Shown here piece by piece: positions 1-10,939 of a stretch of DNA of 64,000 nt. Made by a program: the position numbers and the translations under genes. Numbering within the stretch: the first letter of the stretch is position 1; each line of letters opens with the position of its first letter. This stretch comes from Symbiodinium natans (Eukaryota > Sar > Dinophyceae > Suessiales > Symbiodiniaceae): positions 18,246 to 82,245 of the forward strand of contig CAJNDS010000715.1 in assembly GCA_905221605.1 (NCBI GenBank), written 5' to 3'. The notes beneath the pieces were generated by a model. That model was not told the origin of the DNA, searched no databases, and worked only from the letters and a program-made list of their open reading frames with translations.

Positions 1-730
1 GCCCAAGCTTACACTTACCGCCTGGCGGCGGGTCACAGCAGGCGGCAGAACGGCAGAACATTTTGTAAATGCAGCCGGTAGCCTTTGGCGTCGCCAGAGC
101 TGCGGAGAGCTATCAACACATCGCAGCAAAGGACTGACGCCAAGCACTGGAAACTGCTTTTTGTAAACACTTCGAATTCCGGGCTACAGGCGCGACACCT
201 CGAACTTACACTTTCCTGGTGATGTAGGCTCCGGCTCACTGAACACAGGGGTTGTTTGTTACTGTGTCTGTAGCCCAGGCCGACTGAAATTAAGGTGGCC
301 AGTCGCCACCGCCCGGTGCTCATGAAAATCCTGAATATTCCTCCTTAGCCTTAGCCATGTGAGAACCAGAAACGCAACGCAGTTTTGCTGACAGCTGCTG
401 GCCCGCAGCTACATAACTCAATTTCAACAGCATCTATCAAAACCTAACCCCATTTCAACACCCATCAGCATCTCTCAAAACAAGGGCCTGTACTAACTCC
501 AGGAATTACCAGCCGTGCAGCATCATGTAGACACATTAAATGCAGAAACTGCTGTGGCCATGTAACTTCGAGCAAGCTGTGCACTTGTCTTCACATGCGT
601 TTCAGTATGTATCACAAGCCGTAAACCTTTCGATGGCAACGCAAGCAACAGGCATTGTCTGCACTCGTGGCAGTTGCGGGAAGCGCTTCCCGTCTGGTCG
701 GACTTTCAGCTGTGGTGCATGCACCTGGGC

Positions 731-870
731 TGGACTTTTGGGCTTGCAATGACTTGCTCGGCTTCGGCCAAGTGCTTCCAGTCCAACGACACAGTATAAA
801 GCATGCTATTGAAGTCGTCTTCCAGCGACAACATGTTGTGAACGTTGTGAAGGCACAACGAGTGCAGGGG
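731..870 (-). CDS. Candidate internal exon, unknown protein
   Basis: The open frame reads as ordinary globular protein (HNVHNMLSLEDDFNSML, then LDWKHLAEAEQVIA), unlike the out-of-frame surroundings. No family is recognised. The 5' border is not fixed; the 3' border may lie near the CAG at about 731. It sits downstream of the exon group at 2.4-3.7 kb on the same strand and could belong to the same or a following gene. Support is composition only. Confidence 0.3.
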
Positions 871-2410
871 AATTCTGGTCGGTTCGCACATCAACGCAGC
901 CAGCTCGCTGTTCTAAGGATCGGGCCCCCTGGTGCCATCCTACAGCAAATTACATCGCAGCTTGAGTGAAACTTTGGCGTCTGCTATCTATACGTGCCAG
1001 TGAGCGGCATGAACCATTGGCTTCCACACTGGAATCATGATGTAGCTTGAAAACCTTCTTTGGCCGACTTCACTTCCTAAAGCTACGGCGAGTGAGGCCC
1101 CGTGTGGCCTTCAGGAGTCTGTGGCTCTGCGGGCTGCTTCACTTGACGCACATTAAGCTACACAATGCTACACGTCGGAAAAACCGACTTGGCCATGGGA
1201 CCTCACTCACAAGATGGTCATGAACGACCCAGTTGTGGAGCTGCTATGAGGCTTCGTCTGCCTCAGAACTGCCCTCTTTTACCCAAGCTGCGTCGCCAGT
1301 CAGGCAGCCTCGGCCGCCACATTGTCTTCAACACACGAGAAAGATGTATAAAGATGTAACATCTGGCTTAACACCGTTCTTCTAAAGCTCGCGAGGGAGG
1401 CTCCGGCAACTCGAACTAACTAAACTACTAAACTTCCTAAACATTCTCGAAAGCCCCCTCTCCAAGAGTCTCTCAGCCCTCTCAATGTCTTCGAATACTC
1501 AGCCTGCAAATCCTCTCCAGAAGCCCTCTCAGCTGCCTCGCGGGATTTCGAGGCACCTCGGGTCTCGGCTTGGCTTTTTCGTCCGTACATCATAATGTGA
1601 TCTTTTGACATCTTTTGACATCTTTTGACATCTTTTGACATCTTTTTGCCTATGCAGACGTGGAGCTCGTTGAGCTCGTTGAGCTTGAATCCTCGACAGC
1701 TTTGTCTGCCTGTCAAGCGGTCACATACGAGGGTTACTGAGAAAAGGGAGCTCAAAATGATTCGCTGATCTTGGAAGTCATGGGCCTTCAGAGATGCAGC
1801 GGTGAGCTAGGCAGCTATGCTGACTCGAAATCCGGAGAAGGAATTTGCGTTCAGTTGCGAAGGCTTAGCCCAGTTTAGCCCATCCGTCACCTCTGAGGCT
1901 TCCTGGACCTGGCAGTCCAAGAACTGACGCCTCCGCGAGGAAACACATGTCAAGCCATTGCATGGTAGTGTCGGCCAACTTCACTTCTTCAGACATCCAT
2001 GGAGCTCAGAAAACCTCCCTGCAGCGCCTTGCTTGACTGCTTTCTACATCCAGACTTGCCTGAGCTGTGTGTAGGTCCGATTTTCCCGGTCGAGGTCGAT
2101 GGCACTCCCAATGTACCTTCACAACCGTGTTGAGCAGCATTTTGAAGTGATGCGCTTTCCCTCCATGCAACTCGAAATTTAGGATCCAGGGTCACTCCAA
2201 GGCTTTCTTCGAGTCGTTGAGATACGCATGAAGCGTTGCAAGATTCGCGAAGCAGACCTAAGTCGCAACGTAGCGGCATGGATAAAACATGTTTTGTCGA
2301 GGCAAACTTGGCTCCTTGATCTGGCGGCAGCCTTCAAAGAATAAGACGGAGAGGTTCTCAGGTAGCCGGTAGCCCATTGTGTTGGCTTGGACTCTAAGTT
2401 CACCTTCGAA
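871..2410. other. No supported gene; short tandem repeats
   Basis: I see no convincing exon on either strand in this stretch. It holds a 10-bp tandem repeat near 1600-1646 and a short GAGCTCGTT repeat near 1665-1690. It may be intergenic or intronic. Confidence 0.4.
1600..1646. repeat. 10-bp tandem repeat
   Basis: Between four and five copies of ATCTTTTGAC stand in direct tandem, followed by a run of T. It is a simple minisatellite with no coding meaning seen. Confidence 0.85.
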
Positions 2411-2604
2411 TTATGACTGGTCGGATGTGTCTTCCACAGCAGGGGCAGAGTTTGGCAGACTACTCCGAGAAGTCCATGTATGGCTAGGCGAATGTCGGTC
2501 TGACTGGCACAGGAGAACACCAAAAAAGCTGGTAAAGTAAATGTCGTTGACATCAAAATCCAGGTTCCGCGCATGAAGAGCCGGATCAAGCGCCACCTTT
2601 GCAG
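2411..2604 (-). CDS. Candidate terminal exon, unknown protein
   Basis: Reading on the minus strand, a long pyrimidine-rich tract ends in CTTACCACAG, a strong 3' splice site. The following frame stays open for 63 codons (AKVALDPALHARNLDFDVND at the start) to a stop at 2411-2413. The combination of acceptor, open frame and stop fits a last exon. No domain is recognised. The second half is Ser/Pro-rich and less convincing than the first 30 residues. Confidence 0.4.
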
Positions 2605-3197
2605 CTGTGGTAAGAGGCGAGGTGGTGCAGGTGGTTAAGGGCGGGGAGGGGGAGGCGCGGGCCGGGCAGGGCTTTCTGAGTCTCGACTTGTGCAGCGAGG
2701 CTGCTAACAGACAGCAATGTTTTACTGTGATCGTTGAAGTTAGAAGAAATGCAACAACTAAAATGCTTGGTGCCACACTGCTCGCTTGTAGCTTTCGATG
2801 GCTTCCGGCACCTGGTCCAATGACCTTCTCACACAGATACTGGCTTTACACCGAGTGCAAAGTAGAGGGAAGTGCCTGATTGCAGGGCACCCTTGCAAGG
2901 TAACTTTTGCTGAGGCTAGCAGCGTGAGCAGTGGAGATACGAAAGCAAGCTCAGCTGAAAGACTTTGCTCATCAAGGTTCGAACAAACCTACACCAACAG
3001 AGTTTCAAGCTGGGTGGGGCGGCAAAAACCCTTTCTGTATCTGACTGTACCTTTCTAGACAGTCAGGCTTTGTGGTTTAGCACTCGTCACAGCATTGAGA
3101 TCAGTCCAGCATTGGAAAATGGCGGGGAGCCGACTGCATTGCAACACCCAAGTGCGCCCATACCTGCAAGGCTCAGAACCGCCACTATTGCTAATGA

Positions 3198-3554
3198 TCA
3201 TGTGACTTTTAAAAAGCGTGGTGCAACATGAGAGCATACATTTGCCTCGGCCGTGATCACCGCACCATTTGTACCGGGCTCCGAGCCAAGACCCGACTCC
3301 TGGACCGCACGCCATATCTCCATACGCCGTGTGTTGCCAACAGACTTGATACACAAGCTGCTGGCAAACGATCTCAAGCGATCTGGAACGCTTGCCTGCA
3401 GAATCTCCAGCGTTCGCCGGAAAAGCGGAACTGCCTGTAACGCACATGGAATCAACAGTACCGCCGCAAGTTGCGACAACGGCCTCAGAGAATCGCTGTC
3501 GTTGGCAAAGAACCTGCGAGTCGCTTGGCAATCAAGCACCCTCTGGCCACTCAA
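3198..3554 (-). CDS. Candidate exon block, helical protein of unknown function
   Basis: The minus frame is open for 118 codons and has helical, Leu/Ala-rich composition (SDSLRPLSQLAAVLLIPCAL, then FRRTLEILQASVPDRLRSFA). The opposite strand is also open in a matching phase, so strand choice rests on composition and on the neighbouring minus-strand exons. Internal CAG/GC positions could split it into smaller exons. No family is recognised. Confidence 0.35.
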   Translation of the reverse strand: MSGQRVLDCQATRRFFANDSDSLRPLSQLAAVLLIPCALQAVPLFRRTLEILQASVPDRLRSFASSLCIKSVGNTRRMEIWRAVQESGLGSEPGTNGAVITAEANVCSHVAPRFLKVT

Positions 3555-3592
3555 TAGTGTTCCTCATGTGCCCTTTCAAGAGTAAACTTTAC

Positions 3593-3725
3593 CAGCACCA
3601 CTCTGCTCTGCTTTCTGCTGGGCCTCCGCCTGCTGGAAACAATCCTTCGAAACAGCACGAAAACTTTGTTCTGATGCCTTCGCCATTCCCAATGCAAGCA
3701 AATCACAGCACTCCCGAGCAGGACG
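3593..3725 (-). CDS. Candidate exon, Ala/Gln-rich helix
   Basis: An open frame ends with an amphipathic helical stretch (CFQQAEAQQKAEQSGAG), directly followed by a GTAAAG 5' splice site at 3592-3587. It lies just upstream, on the minus strand, of the 3198-3554 block. The acceptor is not fixed. The helical, charged composition matches the coiled-coil exons further up the same strand. Confidence 0.4.
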
Positions 3726-3959
3726 GCATGCAACGTGACACAATCTTTGATTCTCCAATCCTCAATACAGTAGATATAGCAGCATTCAGCTTGTGCATAT
3801 GCAGCAATTGGAACTCTTATGTCCTGTGCCGCAAGTGGCAACGTGCCGCCTTTTCGGCCATCGGACCTTAAATGGTGACGCCCGAAGAAATGCAATTTTG
3901 GGATCCTCCCGAAAGATTTGTACATTGTCCCTCTTCTTGGTTCCAACTGTCTCATTTTT

Positions 3960-5507
3960 GTTTCGCTTGGAATCCGGAGCGGGGATGCGCCCCTACTCCA
4001 ACCCCACTTCTTGTCTCCATTGTTCTTTCGTTTGGCTTGTAGGTCTCTGAGATGACTTTGCAGGATAGTGCAACCTCTGTGGGGTTGTTTAGGAGTAGAA
4101 CTAATTGAGTTTTGCTGTCTTTACTTTCGGCTGGGATCGAGGCGGGTGTCACTTGTCAGCAACAAGAAGCTGACATCATATTGTAGATTCAATCTTGGTT
4201 CCGGACAGAAGTTCGCTCTTGTCCCCGCCAGTCTCCTTCCGACAAGGCAAGCAATAGTCACGCCAGCATGTTCACGGAGCCCACTGAACACATTGTGCCA
4301 TTTCTGGCGCTGTGCATCAAACCCCTTTAGTCACAACGTGCGCACCGCTCCTTGTGACCACCTGCATGCAGCTCAGCATGATCATATGACACGTGACGTG
4401 CGCAACGGATGGCAGCTGGTAGACGTCCGCACTCCGCGGTCGAAAAAGCGTGTCAGTCGAAAGGATCGATCCGAAGGCAACCGCGCCTGGAAAATGGTCT
4501 CCATTGGGCTTCCAGGGGACCTCGACTTCTGCACTACAGCGATAACTACAAAAAACCTACTAGAGTGAGGAGTCAGATGCTTGCAAGCGTGCCAATCTTC
4601 CACTGGCATGCCCTCCAGGGGCCAACCCCTATCCCCACCACCCGTGAAAACACTTGAACAAGCATGACCCCTGTGAGCTTAAAGTTTGCACGAAGTCCAA
4701 AGCGACCTGCAGTCTGACCGACGCAAGAAACATCAAGCAACCCTAATGGGTTTTTGATTTGGGGCTGAGGGTTGAGATGGGTTGGGGGTTGGACTGTTGG
4801 GCCAAGCCTGGCATAAACAAGACAGCATCAACCACCCATTGCGTTGTTCGATGTACGGCGTGCTAGTCATTGTTGTCTGTGGCACTGACGCCGCGGCGAG
4901 GAGGACTTGACCTGCTAAGTGTCGACTAATGGGCAGTGCATGGCGCTGCTTGGTTGAGGTTTAGTTCAGGGATCCCGACACGGCAGCTCCGTCGGACGAA
5001 GGCCGAAGCTGAATGTCAGCAGCCTGGACAAGGTGGCATCTCTCGTGCTTTGAGATGTCGACAGGTTTGCAAAGATAACTTCCGCTACAATTGCAGCCCT
5101 TACAAGTCTGGGTGCCCTGCTACAGGAGCTTCTCTTCTTGCTAAGGCATCTCGCACCTGGCCAAGTGCCATCTAGGGAATCGGGCCTGCGCAAGATCTGT
5201 GAGCTCCTATTTAGAAGCTTTCATGTGCATCGTGCCTTCTTTAAGGCCGTGTCTCCAACCTGACGAGCCAGTAAGCGAGAGTCGGGGCGATGGCAAACAT
5301 TGAGACTCAAGATGGGCTGCTGAGGAGGTCGATGCTTAAGTTCAACCGGCTTGTCCTCTTTGCTTCCCATTATTTGAGAATGTCGTGAACAGCGAAACCG
5401 CTACATCTGGTCCCAGATAAGCTGTAGCACATGATGAACCCTTCGCAGATAAGATCGGTCGCCGATGGCCAACAAACACCAACTGCCAATAACTTGCGCC
5501 TCTTGCC
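3960..5507. other. No supported gene
   Basis: No exon could be supported on either strand. The stretch holds a G-rich, degenerate telomere-like run (GGGTTGAGATGGGTTGGG) near 4765-4795, otherwise nothing recognised. It lies just downstream of a protein C-terminus at 5508 and may be intergenic. Confidence 0.35.
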
Positions 5508-5870
5508 CTAGCGACGTGGCCGCTGCCACTGCCTGGGCCTGCGCGGGTCTTGCTGCTTCAAAGCTTGCTTAATCGGCTTTGTATCCTGGCAAGCAAACTT
5601 CGACAACATGTGCTTGTCATGCAACAATCCTTCGAGTCTAAGACTCTGCAGCGCCTCTTCCCAAAGCTGGTTGACGTCACCTTTGAAGCCCACCGATCGA
5701 GCATACCTAAGTAACTCGCGCGACAGGGCAGGTCGCCAACAAGCTGCTGAGAGAACAGCGCGCGCTCTCCCCCTGCACCGCATGGCGCTGCGCAACGCTG
5801 TTCCACATCCCTGCACAGCTCCGGACGCTCCGAAGTCGCGCTCCAGCTCCGCTAAGGACGGCAGACCCTT
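5508..5870 (-). CDS. C-terminal coding segment of coiled-coil-type gene
   Basis: The frame is open through LPSLAELERDFGASGAV and then ELLRYARSVGFKGDVNQLWE, and ends in a basic tail (PRRPRQWQRPRR) at a stop at 5508. It looks like the real C-terminus of a protein. The middle part near 5760-5810 is less protein-like and may be intron or a shifted frame. No family is recognised. It would be the 3' end of the gene whose coiled-coil exons lie at 7.6-20.7 kb. Confidence 0.4.
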   Translation of the reverse strand, partial: KGLPSLAELERDFGASGAVQGCGTALRSAMRCRGRARAVLSAACWRPALSRELLRYARSVGFKGDVNQLWEEALQSLRLEGLLHDKHMLSKFACQDTKPIKQALKQQDPRRPRQWQRPRR

Positions 5871-5995
5871 GTCGCATCACAATAATGGAACAAGCATCAT
5901 CCAGCACTTGTGTGCGACACTTGTGAAACACCTATGCGAAATGTGTTTACAGTTGGCATGAGGCAATATCACCACCACGCCACATTCATCGAAAC

Positions 5996-6727
5996 TCAAG
6001 GCAATGTATGTGACAACCCTAGGTCCTTCGTCGCTTGCACATCCGAAGAAGCTGCAACAGGATCCTGAAGACAGGTCAAGCTGCTCGTTGAATCACCTTT
6101 CAATGACATTCCCTTAACACTACCCACCGAAGATGCTGAGTTAGCAGGATGCCCGGCTAGAGGCGCCTTGGTGAAGTTCTTGGCCTCATGCAAGGCCTTC
6201 TCCCGAGCTGCAAGCTTTTCCTGCACAGAAGAGGCATGGCAAACTGAACAACTGCACTGCAAGATGCGCGCAATAACACTGGCCTGAATCTCATCCAATG
6301 CAGAAATGACACCATTCGTGCCTCGTGTGCCCATGGACAAGTGGACGCAGTCTCCAAAGCTTTCACTCGGCAAGCTAGTTGCGAGCAAAATACCACTAGC
6401 GCCTCTGGCGGAACAGATTTGAAACACGAAGCTGCGCTGAACGCAGGACCACAGGATGTCGGAAAACATGCTTTCTTGGCTGGTCTTGAACACTTCATCC
6501 CTTGCCCATGGGCTTTCCATGAACAACAAAAAATCCAGGCAAAAGAACGCAAGCCCAGCCCTAAGAAGAGGAAGGGAGGACCTAAGTTGTAGGATGCTGT
6601 GGGGGCTCTTCATGCCTGTTTTGCGATCAATCATACTGGGACATTTCGGGCCCATAAACTCCAATGGAACGGCTGTGCTTATCTTCAGATGACCTACTTT
6701 GGCACCTTCAGAGCACCCATACTTCAC
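5996..6727 (-). CDS. Long open frame, unknown protein (one or more exons)
   Basis: This is the longest open frame (243 codons) outside repeats and mobile elements. It contains a hydrophobic segment (LPLLRAGLAFFCLDFLLFME), a globular-looking part (FGDCVHLSMGTRGTNGVIS) and a short charged helix (VQEKLAAREKALHEAKNF). No family is recognised. It may combine real exons with in-frame intron sequence. It lies upstream of the C-terminal segment at 5.5 kb on the same strand. Confidence 0.4.
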   Translation of the reverse strand: MKYGCSEGAKVGHLKISTAVPLEFMGPKCPSMIDRKTGMKSPHSILQLRSSLPLLRAGLAFFCLDFLLFMESPWARDEVFKTSQESMFSDILWSCVQRSFVFQICSARGASGILLATSLPSESFGDCVHLSMGTRGTNGVISALDEIQASVIARILQCSCSVCHASSVQEKLAAREKALHEAKNFTKAPLAGHPANSASSVGSVKGMSLKGDSTSSLTCLQDPVAASSDVQATKDLGLSHTLP

Positions 6728-7502
6728 GATCCTTCACGTCAAGTCTCTCTGGCCTGGATCTGGAACAGGTCGCGCAGGTCGAGCAGGTCGAGCAGGTGCA
6801 GGCTCAGGCTTCGTCTGGGCGCTGTCTTCAGTCTCGTCGTCCTTGTGGGCCCGGTTCGCTCAGATCGTGACTCTTTCCGTGGAAAGCCGAAGGTAAAGCA
6901 GCACCTCCAGGATTGCAGAGAAGCTGGCGACGCCTGAGTTTTGAATGCTCTTCCAATCTTATTCGGAATGGAGGGCTTCGCAGAATGGACCTGGCACGAC
7001 CGCCAGTCCGCTGCAAGTTTCTCCCAGCCAATTCAAGACGAGAGGCTACTGCCTGGACGCCGCTTTCGCTCACGCTCCAGGTGGCGCCTGGTGCCGTGCT
7101 TGCGATTGGATGATAGTAGAGACATCGAGGCCGTCAGGCAGGTGCCTTTATTCATACATATCAACATAAAAATAAAATTTAAAAATCACGACTTAACCAA
7201 ATCAAAAAATGACCAACAACACAAAAATAAAATTGAAATAAATGTGTGTATATATATGTATGAATAAACGCGGCCTGGCCGTCTCTGACTCCTGGAGTTC
7301 CTCCTGCCACGAGTTCGCCAAGTGAATGGCTACACGGCTACACAAAGGGAACTCGCACGAGCAGTCCTCCAACCGCTTTAGCCGAAGAAGCAGCTCCAAA
7401 GGCTCAAACTTCTGTGCCTGTGAGGGGGTAAGCCAGCAGAAAAAGCCGAGCATTTTGGATTACACCCTTCCCTGATGATGTCTGCAAGGGGTGTGCCCCC
7501 CT

Positions 7503-7535
7503 CCAGCCGCCCCCCACCCCCCCCCCCCGTGAGCT
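7503..7535. repeat. C-rich homopolymer tract
   Basis: An interrupted run of C, including a stretch of nine or more, lies in otherwise mixed sequence. Similar C or G runs recur at 9.5, 13.7, 14.1 and 36.4 kb. Confidence 0.8.
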
Positions 7536-7561
7536 TTCAATTCAGATGCATCCTATTCAAT

Positions 7562-7755
7562 TCAGCCCCGCACCTCTAGATTAGATAACGAATGGTTGGC
7601 TGCATTCTGGGCAGTGTCTGAAGATACAGGCACGTAACGTGCGTTGGCTTCGCGAGATTGTGAAGTCTCCATTTCTTCCGAAGCCTCCTGGAGCTCTTCT
7701 CGCAGACGCTTAAGCTCCTTCTGCAGCTCCTCCACTCCAAGGGTGGCAGACCAAG
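7562..7755 (-). CDS. Coiled-coil exon
   Basis: The minus frame gives a clear heptad-like coiled coil (VEELQKELKRLREELQEA, then SEEMETSQSREANARY) with Leu at a/d spacing and many E/K. The borders are uncertain; the 5' border may be the CAG before KELKRL. It is one of a series of short coiled-coil exons on this strand from 7.6 to 20.7 kb. This composition is typical of structural or motor-associated proteins, but no specific family can be named. Confidence 0.5.
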
Positions 7756-7924
7756 GGCCGTGAGCGAGAGAAAATGACTGAAACTCAGGGATAAGGGAAG
7801 GAATGCGGAAACGCAGAACGCTGATCACGCTGCGGGCTGTCCTCCACAAGCCGTCTGCTCTCTCCTACAGGTGCCGGATTGTCTCGCTAGTCTACTGGAA
7901 AGCGCGGATGGCGTGGATCCTTCA

Positions 7925-7990
7925 TCGCTGGTTAGCTGCAAACAGTCCTTGTGCATTGCTGAGATGCTCCGCCTGGGCATCGCTTGCAGC
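7925..7990 (-). CDS. Candidate short coiled-coil exon
   Basis: Following a GGCCAG acceptor-like site on the minus strand, the frame reads AASDAQAEHLSNAQGLFAAN before a stop. This is short and helical like its neighbours. The donor is not clear. Confidence 0.35.
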
Positions 7991-8870
7991 CTGGCCGCCC
8001 GGGAATTGCGAATGATGCTCAATTGTTTAACGTACCACTACTGTAGTGCAAATGTGACAGAATGTGCCCTCCGTCTAAGAGCTAGTAGTCTAAGAGGCGG
8101 GGACGACTTCCACCACCAAAGCCCTTACCTCACGGCCTGAGATTCGAGATGTCCTGGTTATGATTCAATACAAAACCTGACCTGGCCTTTTCCGCACGCA
8201 AGGCGCGAAGGTCCTGCGGGTAGAAGGCAGCACACCGTCCGGACAGCTTTTAAAGTTGCCTTGTGCGCCTTCTACGGTGATCAGGAAACTAACACATGTT
8301 CATTATGCCCCGTCAGATCTTGATATTCCATCTTCGCTTTGTTTTACCCGATCTTCTCGCTGATGGTCTCCCTCTCTCTGTCCCTCTCTCACTGAGGGCT
8401 GGCATGAAAACAGACCGTTCCATTGGGTCTCTCCCTGAACCCTGACTTGCATACCCCGCGAGACAGGCCCTCTAGAAGGAGACCACTACTCTGTCTCCCG
8501 GCTTCTTCTCTTCTTCTCTGCACTTAGGAGTCCCCCCCAGAGGAGGAACCCGGCTCTCTCTCTCTCCCTCCCTCCCCGTGGTCCTTCTCCAGAACGTCAC
8601 AATGCTTCTGCCACGCAACGGCCTACTGCGAGCAAAGCTTTCTGGGCGGACAGGCATCGAAACTGCCATCCTTTTCTTGAGAGTTCAAATCTCTGTCACA
8701 GCGTGTATACGTTCTTTGGAAGAGGTCAACACAGTTCTGAGCGAGCCTCGCCCTCTTTGGCCTGCCAAGATGCCTTTCATATCACCGGCGGGAGGAATGA
8801 ACCCAAGACACCGGACAAGTTACATGGTTGCGGCGAACACCCCGGCAGCGGCAAATGCAGGGCAAGGTGC

Positions 8871-8912
8871 CTGTGCAGCAGAGAACTTCGCCTCAAGCTC
8901 CTTCCGCATGGC
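8871..8912 (-). CDS. Coiled-coil micro-exon, 42 nt
   Basis: A 14-codon frame (AMRKELEAKFSAAQ) is flanked by an AG on its 5' side and by CAG followed by GC on its 3' side, as in GC-AG introns. The length is a multiple of three. The helical, charged composition matches neighbouring exons. Confidence 0.4.
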
Positions 8913-9020
8913 CTCTAAGGCTCTCGTAGAAAGCTTGTGGCTGTATGCTGCCACGGATGAACACACACACACACACCACACACACAACTGTCGTGCTCCT
9001 GTTCGCAAGACTGCACTCAC

Positions 9021-9066
9021 AATCCTGCAGCGCCTGCTCCGATTGAAGGAGTTTGGCCTGCTCTTC
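9021..9066 (-). CDS. Coiled-coil exon with canonical GTGAGT donor
   Basis: The frame (EEQAKLLQSEQALQD) begins after a CCAG acceptor and is followed exactly by GTGAGTGCAG, a textbook 5' splice site. The exon is 46 nt (15 codons plus one base). It may begin further upstream, since the frame stays open there (MAEAIQ). Confidence 0.5.
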
Positions 9067-9184
9067 CTGGATAGCTTCAGCCATGCACAATTTTCTCCAA
9101 AGACCATGTTTAACATGCTCGTGTGCAGTTTGCAGAGAAATGATGCCCGATAGTGTGGCATAGTTCCAGGCTAGGCAGCCAAGG

Positions 9185-9245
9185 CTCTGCGCTGACCAGC
9201 TGCGCGCGGTGCTTGGCATGCAGCTGGTCAAACTGCTTGGACCTT
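9185..9245 (-). CDS. Candidate coiled-coil exon
   Basis: A minus frame reads SKQFDQLHAKHRAQLVSAE, helical and charged, between non-coding-looking flanks. Splice borders are not unique. It lies just downstream of the CCCTCTAAA array. Confidence 0.4.
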
Positions 9246-9365
9246 CCCGAACCGATGGCACCGCACAATGCTTGCGTCAATCCCTTCTTTGCACAGGACG
9301 TACTTGAAAAAACCGCTTCTGTTGGAGATTGTTAGGCCGCGAGTCTTCTCGCAACCTGGTTGCTC

Positions 9366-9470
9366 CCTAAACCCTCTAAACCCTCTAAACCCTCTAAACC
9401 CTCTAAACCCTCTAAACCCTCTAAACACTCTAAACCCTCTAAACCCTCTAAACCCTTAAACCCCAAACCC
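9366..9470. repeat. 9-bp telomere-variant array (CCCTCTAAA)
   Basis: About ten direct copies of CCCTCTAAA are followed by short CCCTAAA-like units. The unit is the plant/dinoflagellate telomere repeat CCCTAAA with CT inserted. One copy carries a single change (AACACTCTA). Confidence 0.9.
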
Positions 9471-9514
9471 TAAGCCTTGATTCAAGATCCTGTAAACTTA
9501 AACCCCAACCGCGG

Positions 9515-9570
9515 GGGTGGGGTGGGGGGGGGGGGGGGGGGCAGTAAACCCTAAACCCTAAACCTTAGAC
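9515..9570. repeat. Poly-G tract plus telomere-like repeat
   Basis: A run of about 20 G is followed by three CCCTAAA-type units. It continues the telomere-like character of the preceding array. Confidence 0.85.
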
Positions 9571-9744
9571 CGGGTACCATGGGTGGGAGGGGGGAACCGG
9601 GCGCGCCCTGATCAGACACACTCACCAATCTTTATAAGGAATTCTATACAGGCCCACCAAAACTTTAATGGAAAGCCTGGTTCAAATCCAGCAAACTCAG
9701 CGCCGGGCAGGGCAGCCAGGTCTCGCCTTAACACTCATTTCAGC

Positions 9745-10150
9745 CCATGCGCGCACAAACACACGCACGCACACACGCACGCACAAACGCGCACGCACGC
9801 ACACACGCACGCACGCACGCAGACACAGACACAGACACAGACACAGACACAGACACAGACACAGACACAGACACAGACACAGACACAGACACAGACACAG
9901 ACACAGACACAGACACAGACACAGACACAGACACAGACACAGACACAGACACAGACACAGACACAGACACAGACACAGACACAGACACAGACACAGACAC
10001 AGACACAGACACAGACACAGACACAGACACAGACACAGACACAGACACACCCACAGACACACACACAGACACACACCACACAGACACACAGACACACACA
10101 GACACCACAGACACACACAGACACACACAGACACACACAGACAGACACGG
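9745..10150. repeat. CA-rich microsatellite, mainly (ACACAG)n
   Basis: Mixed ACGC/ACAC repeats lead into a nearly pure ACACAG array of about 38 copies (about 9818-10050), followed by degenerate CA/CAGA units. It is open in all frames on both strands, which gives spurious long peptides of repeated H, T, Q, R, D or V, C. Confidence 0.95.
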
Positions 10151-10325
10151 CACACGGCACGCACGCGCGCGCGCGCGCGCGCCGCGCGCGCCCGCGCGCC
10201 CGCGCACGCGCGCACGCGCACGCGCACGGCGCAGCGCACGCGCACGCGCACGCGCACGCGCATGCGCACGCGCACGCGCACGCGCACACGCACACGCACA
10301 CCTGCGCGCGCGCACACGCGCGCAT
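10150..10325. repeat. Alternating CG/CA tract
   Basis: About 170 bp consist almost entirely of alternating purine-pyrimidine steps (CG)n and (CGCACG)n, directly joined to the CA microsatellite. Such sequence can adopt left-handed Z-DNA. Confidence 0.9.
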
Positions 10326-10329
10326 GGGA

Positions 10330-10530
10330 AACAAGAACTGCCGGTTCAGCGCCATGCAGGAGGTCTGTGTCTTTGGACTCGTCCGCGAGCAGGCCCTGGC
10401 AGAAGAGGTCAAGCAGCAAGCTGATACAAGGCACGTCCCCCCCCCCTCTCTTCCTTTTGATCTATTCCGGCCTCGAGCTGTTTGGCGGCAATTCGCAGCT
10501 GTTCCTGGAGCAGCCAGCTTCCACAGTAGC
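10330..10530 (-). CDS. Candidate coiled-coil exons around an intron
   Basis: Two coding-like pieces lie here on the minus strand. One, at about 10440-10525, reads LLQEQLRIAAKQLEAGIDQ, strongly helical, with a CTCCAG acceptor before EQLRI. The other, about 10330-10405, reads GLLADESKDTDLLHGAEP after a TTCTGCCAG acceptor. Exact ends are not fixed. Confidence 0.4.
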
Positions 10531-10589
10531 GCCGCTGCCATCATTCTAAGCTCAAGCTTTCAGTGCATTGGTGGTTCTGACTAGATCCC

Positions 10590-10650
10590 ATTGCTTTCCT
10601 GGCCTCAACAGCCTCCTTCTCTGCCTGAGCTGCTGCGGAAGACAGCACAC
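10590..10650 (-). CDS. Candidate coiled-coil exon
   Basis: After a CTTCCGCAG acceptor the minus frame reads AQAEKEAVEARKAMG, helical and charged. The donor is ambiguous. Confidence 0.4.
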
Positions 10651-10884
10651 TCAGCACACTAACTCGCAAGCGATGAGTAAAAATGGCATGAACAAGTTTT
10701 GCGTCTGGTCCACTACAACAAAGAGGTGTTCGGCGAAACGGCACATTTACAGATAGATGCTCTCCATTCAGGATGAACTCCATCCAAGAAACTTGAAGAG
10801 TCCTCTGAGCTTCAACTCTGCCTTTCAGCTTGGCCTGTCGCTTGCAAGCAGGGAACAGCACCGCTGGGCGCTCTGTCAGCAGAC

Positions 10885-10927
10885 CTCCAGCATCTTGATT
10901 CGCCGCTCTGAGTTGGACAGCTTGCTC
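10885..10927 (-). CDS. Coiled-coil micro-exon, 43 nt
   Basis: An ATCATCTCAG acceptor is followed by one base plus 14 codons (SKLSNSERRIKMLE) and then GTCTGC as a possible donor. A second frame across this place is also open (EQAVQLRAANQDAG), so frame choice is not settled. Both are helical. Confidence 0.4.
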
Positions 10928-10939
10928 CTGAGATGATCC

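Noticed and set aside
9583-10584. Very long open frames on both strands over the CA/CG microsatellite
   Set aside because: They are open only because the repeat lacks stops in most frames; the peptides are pure H/T/Q, R/H or V/C repeats.
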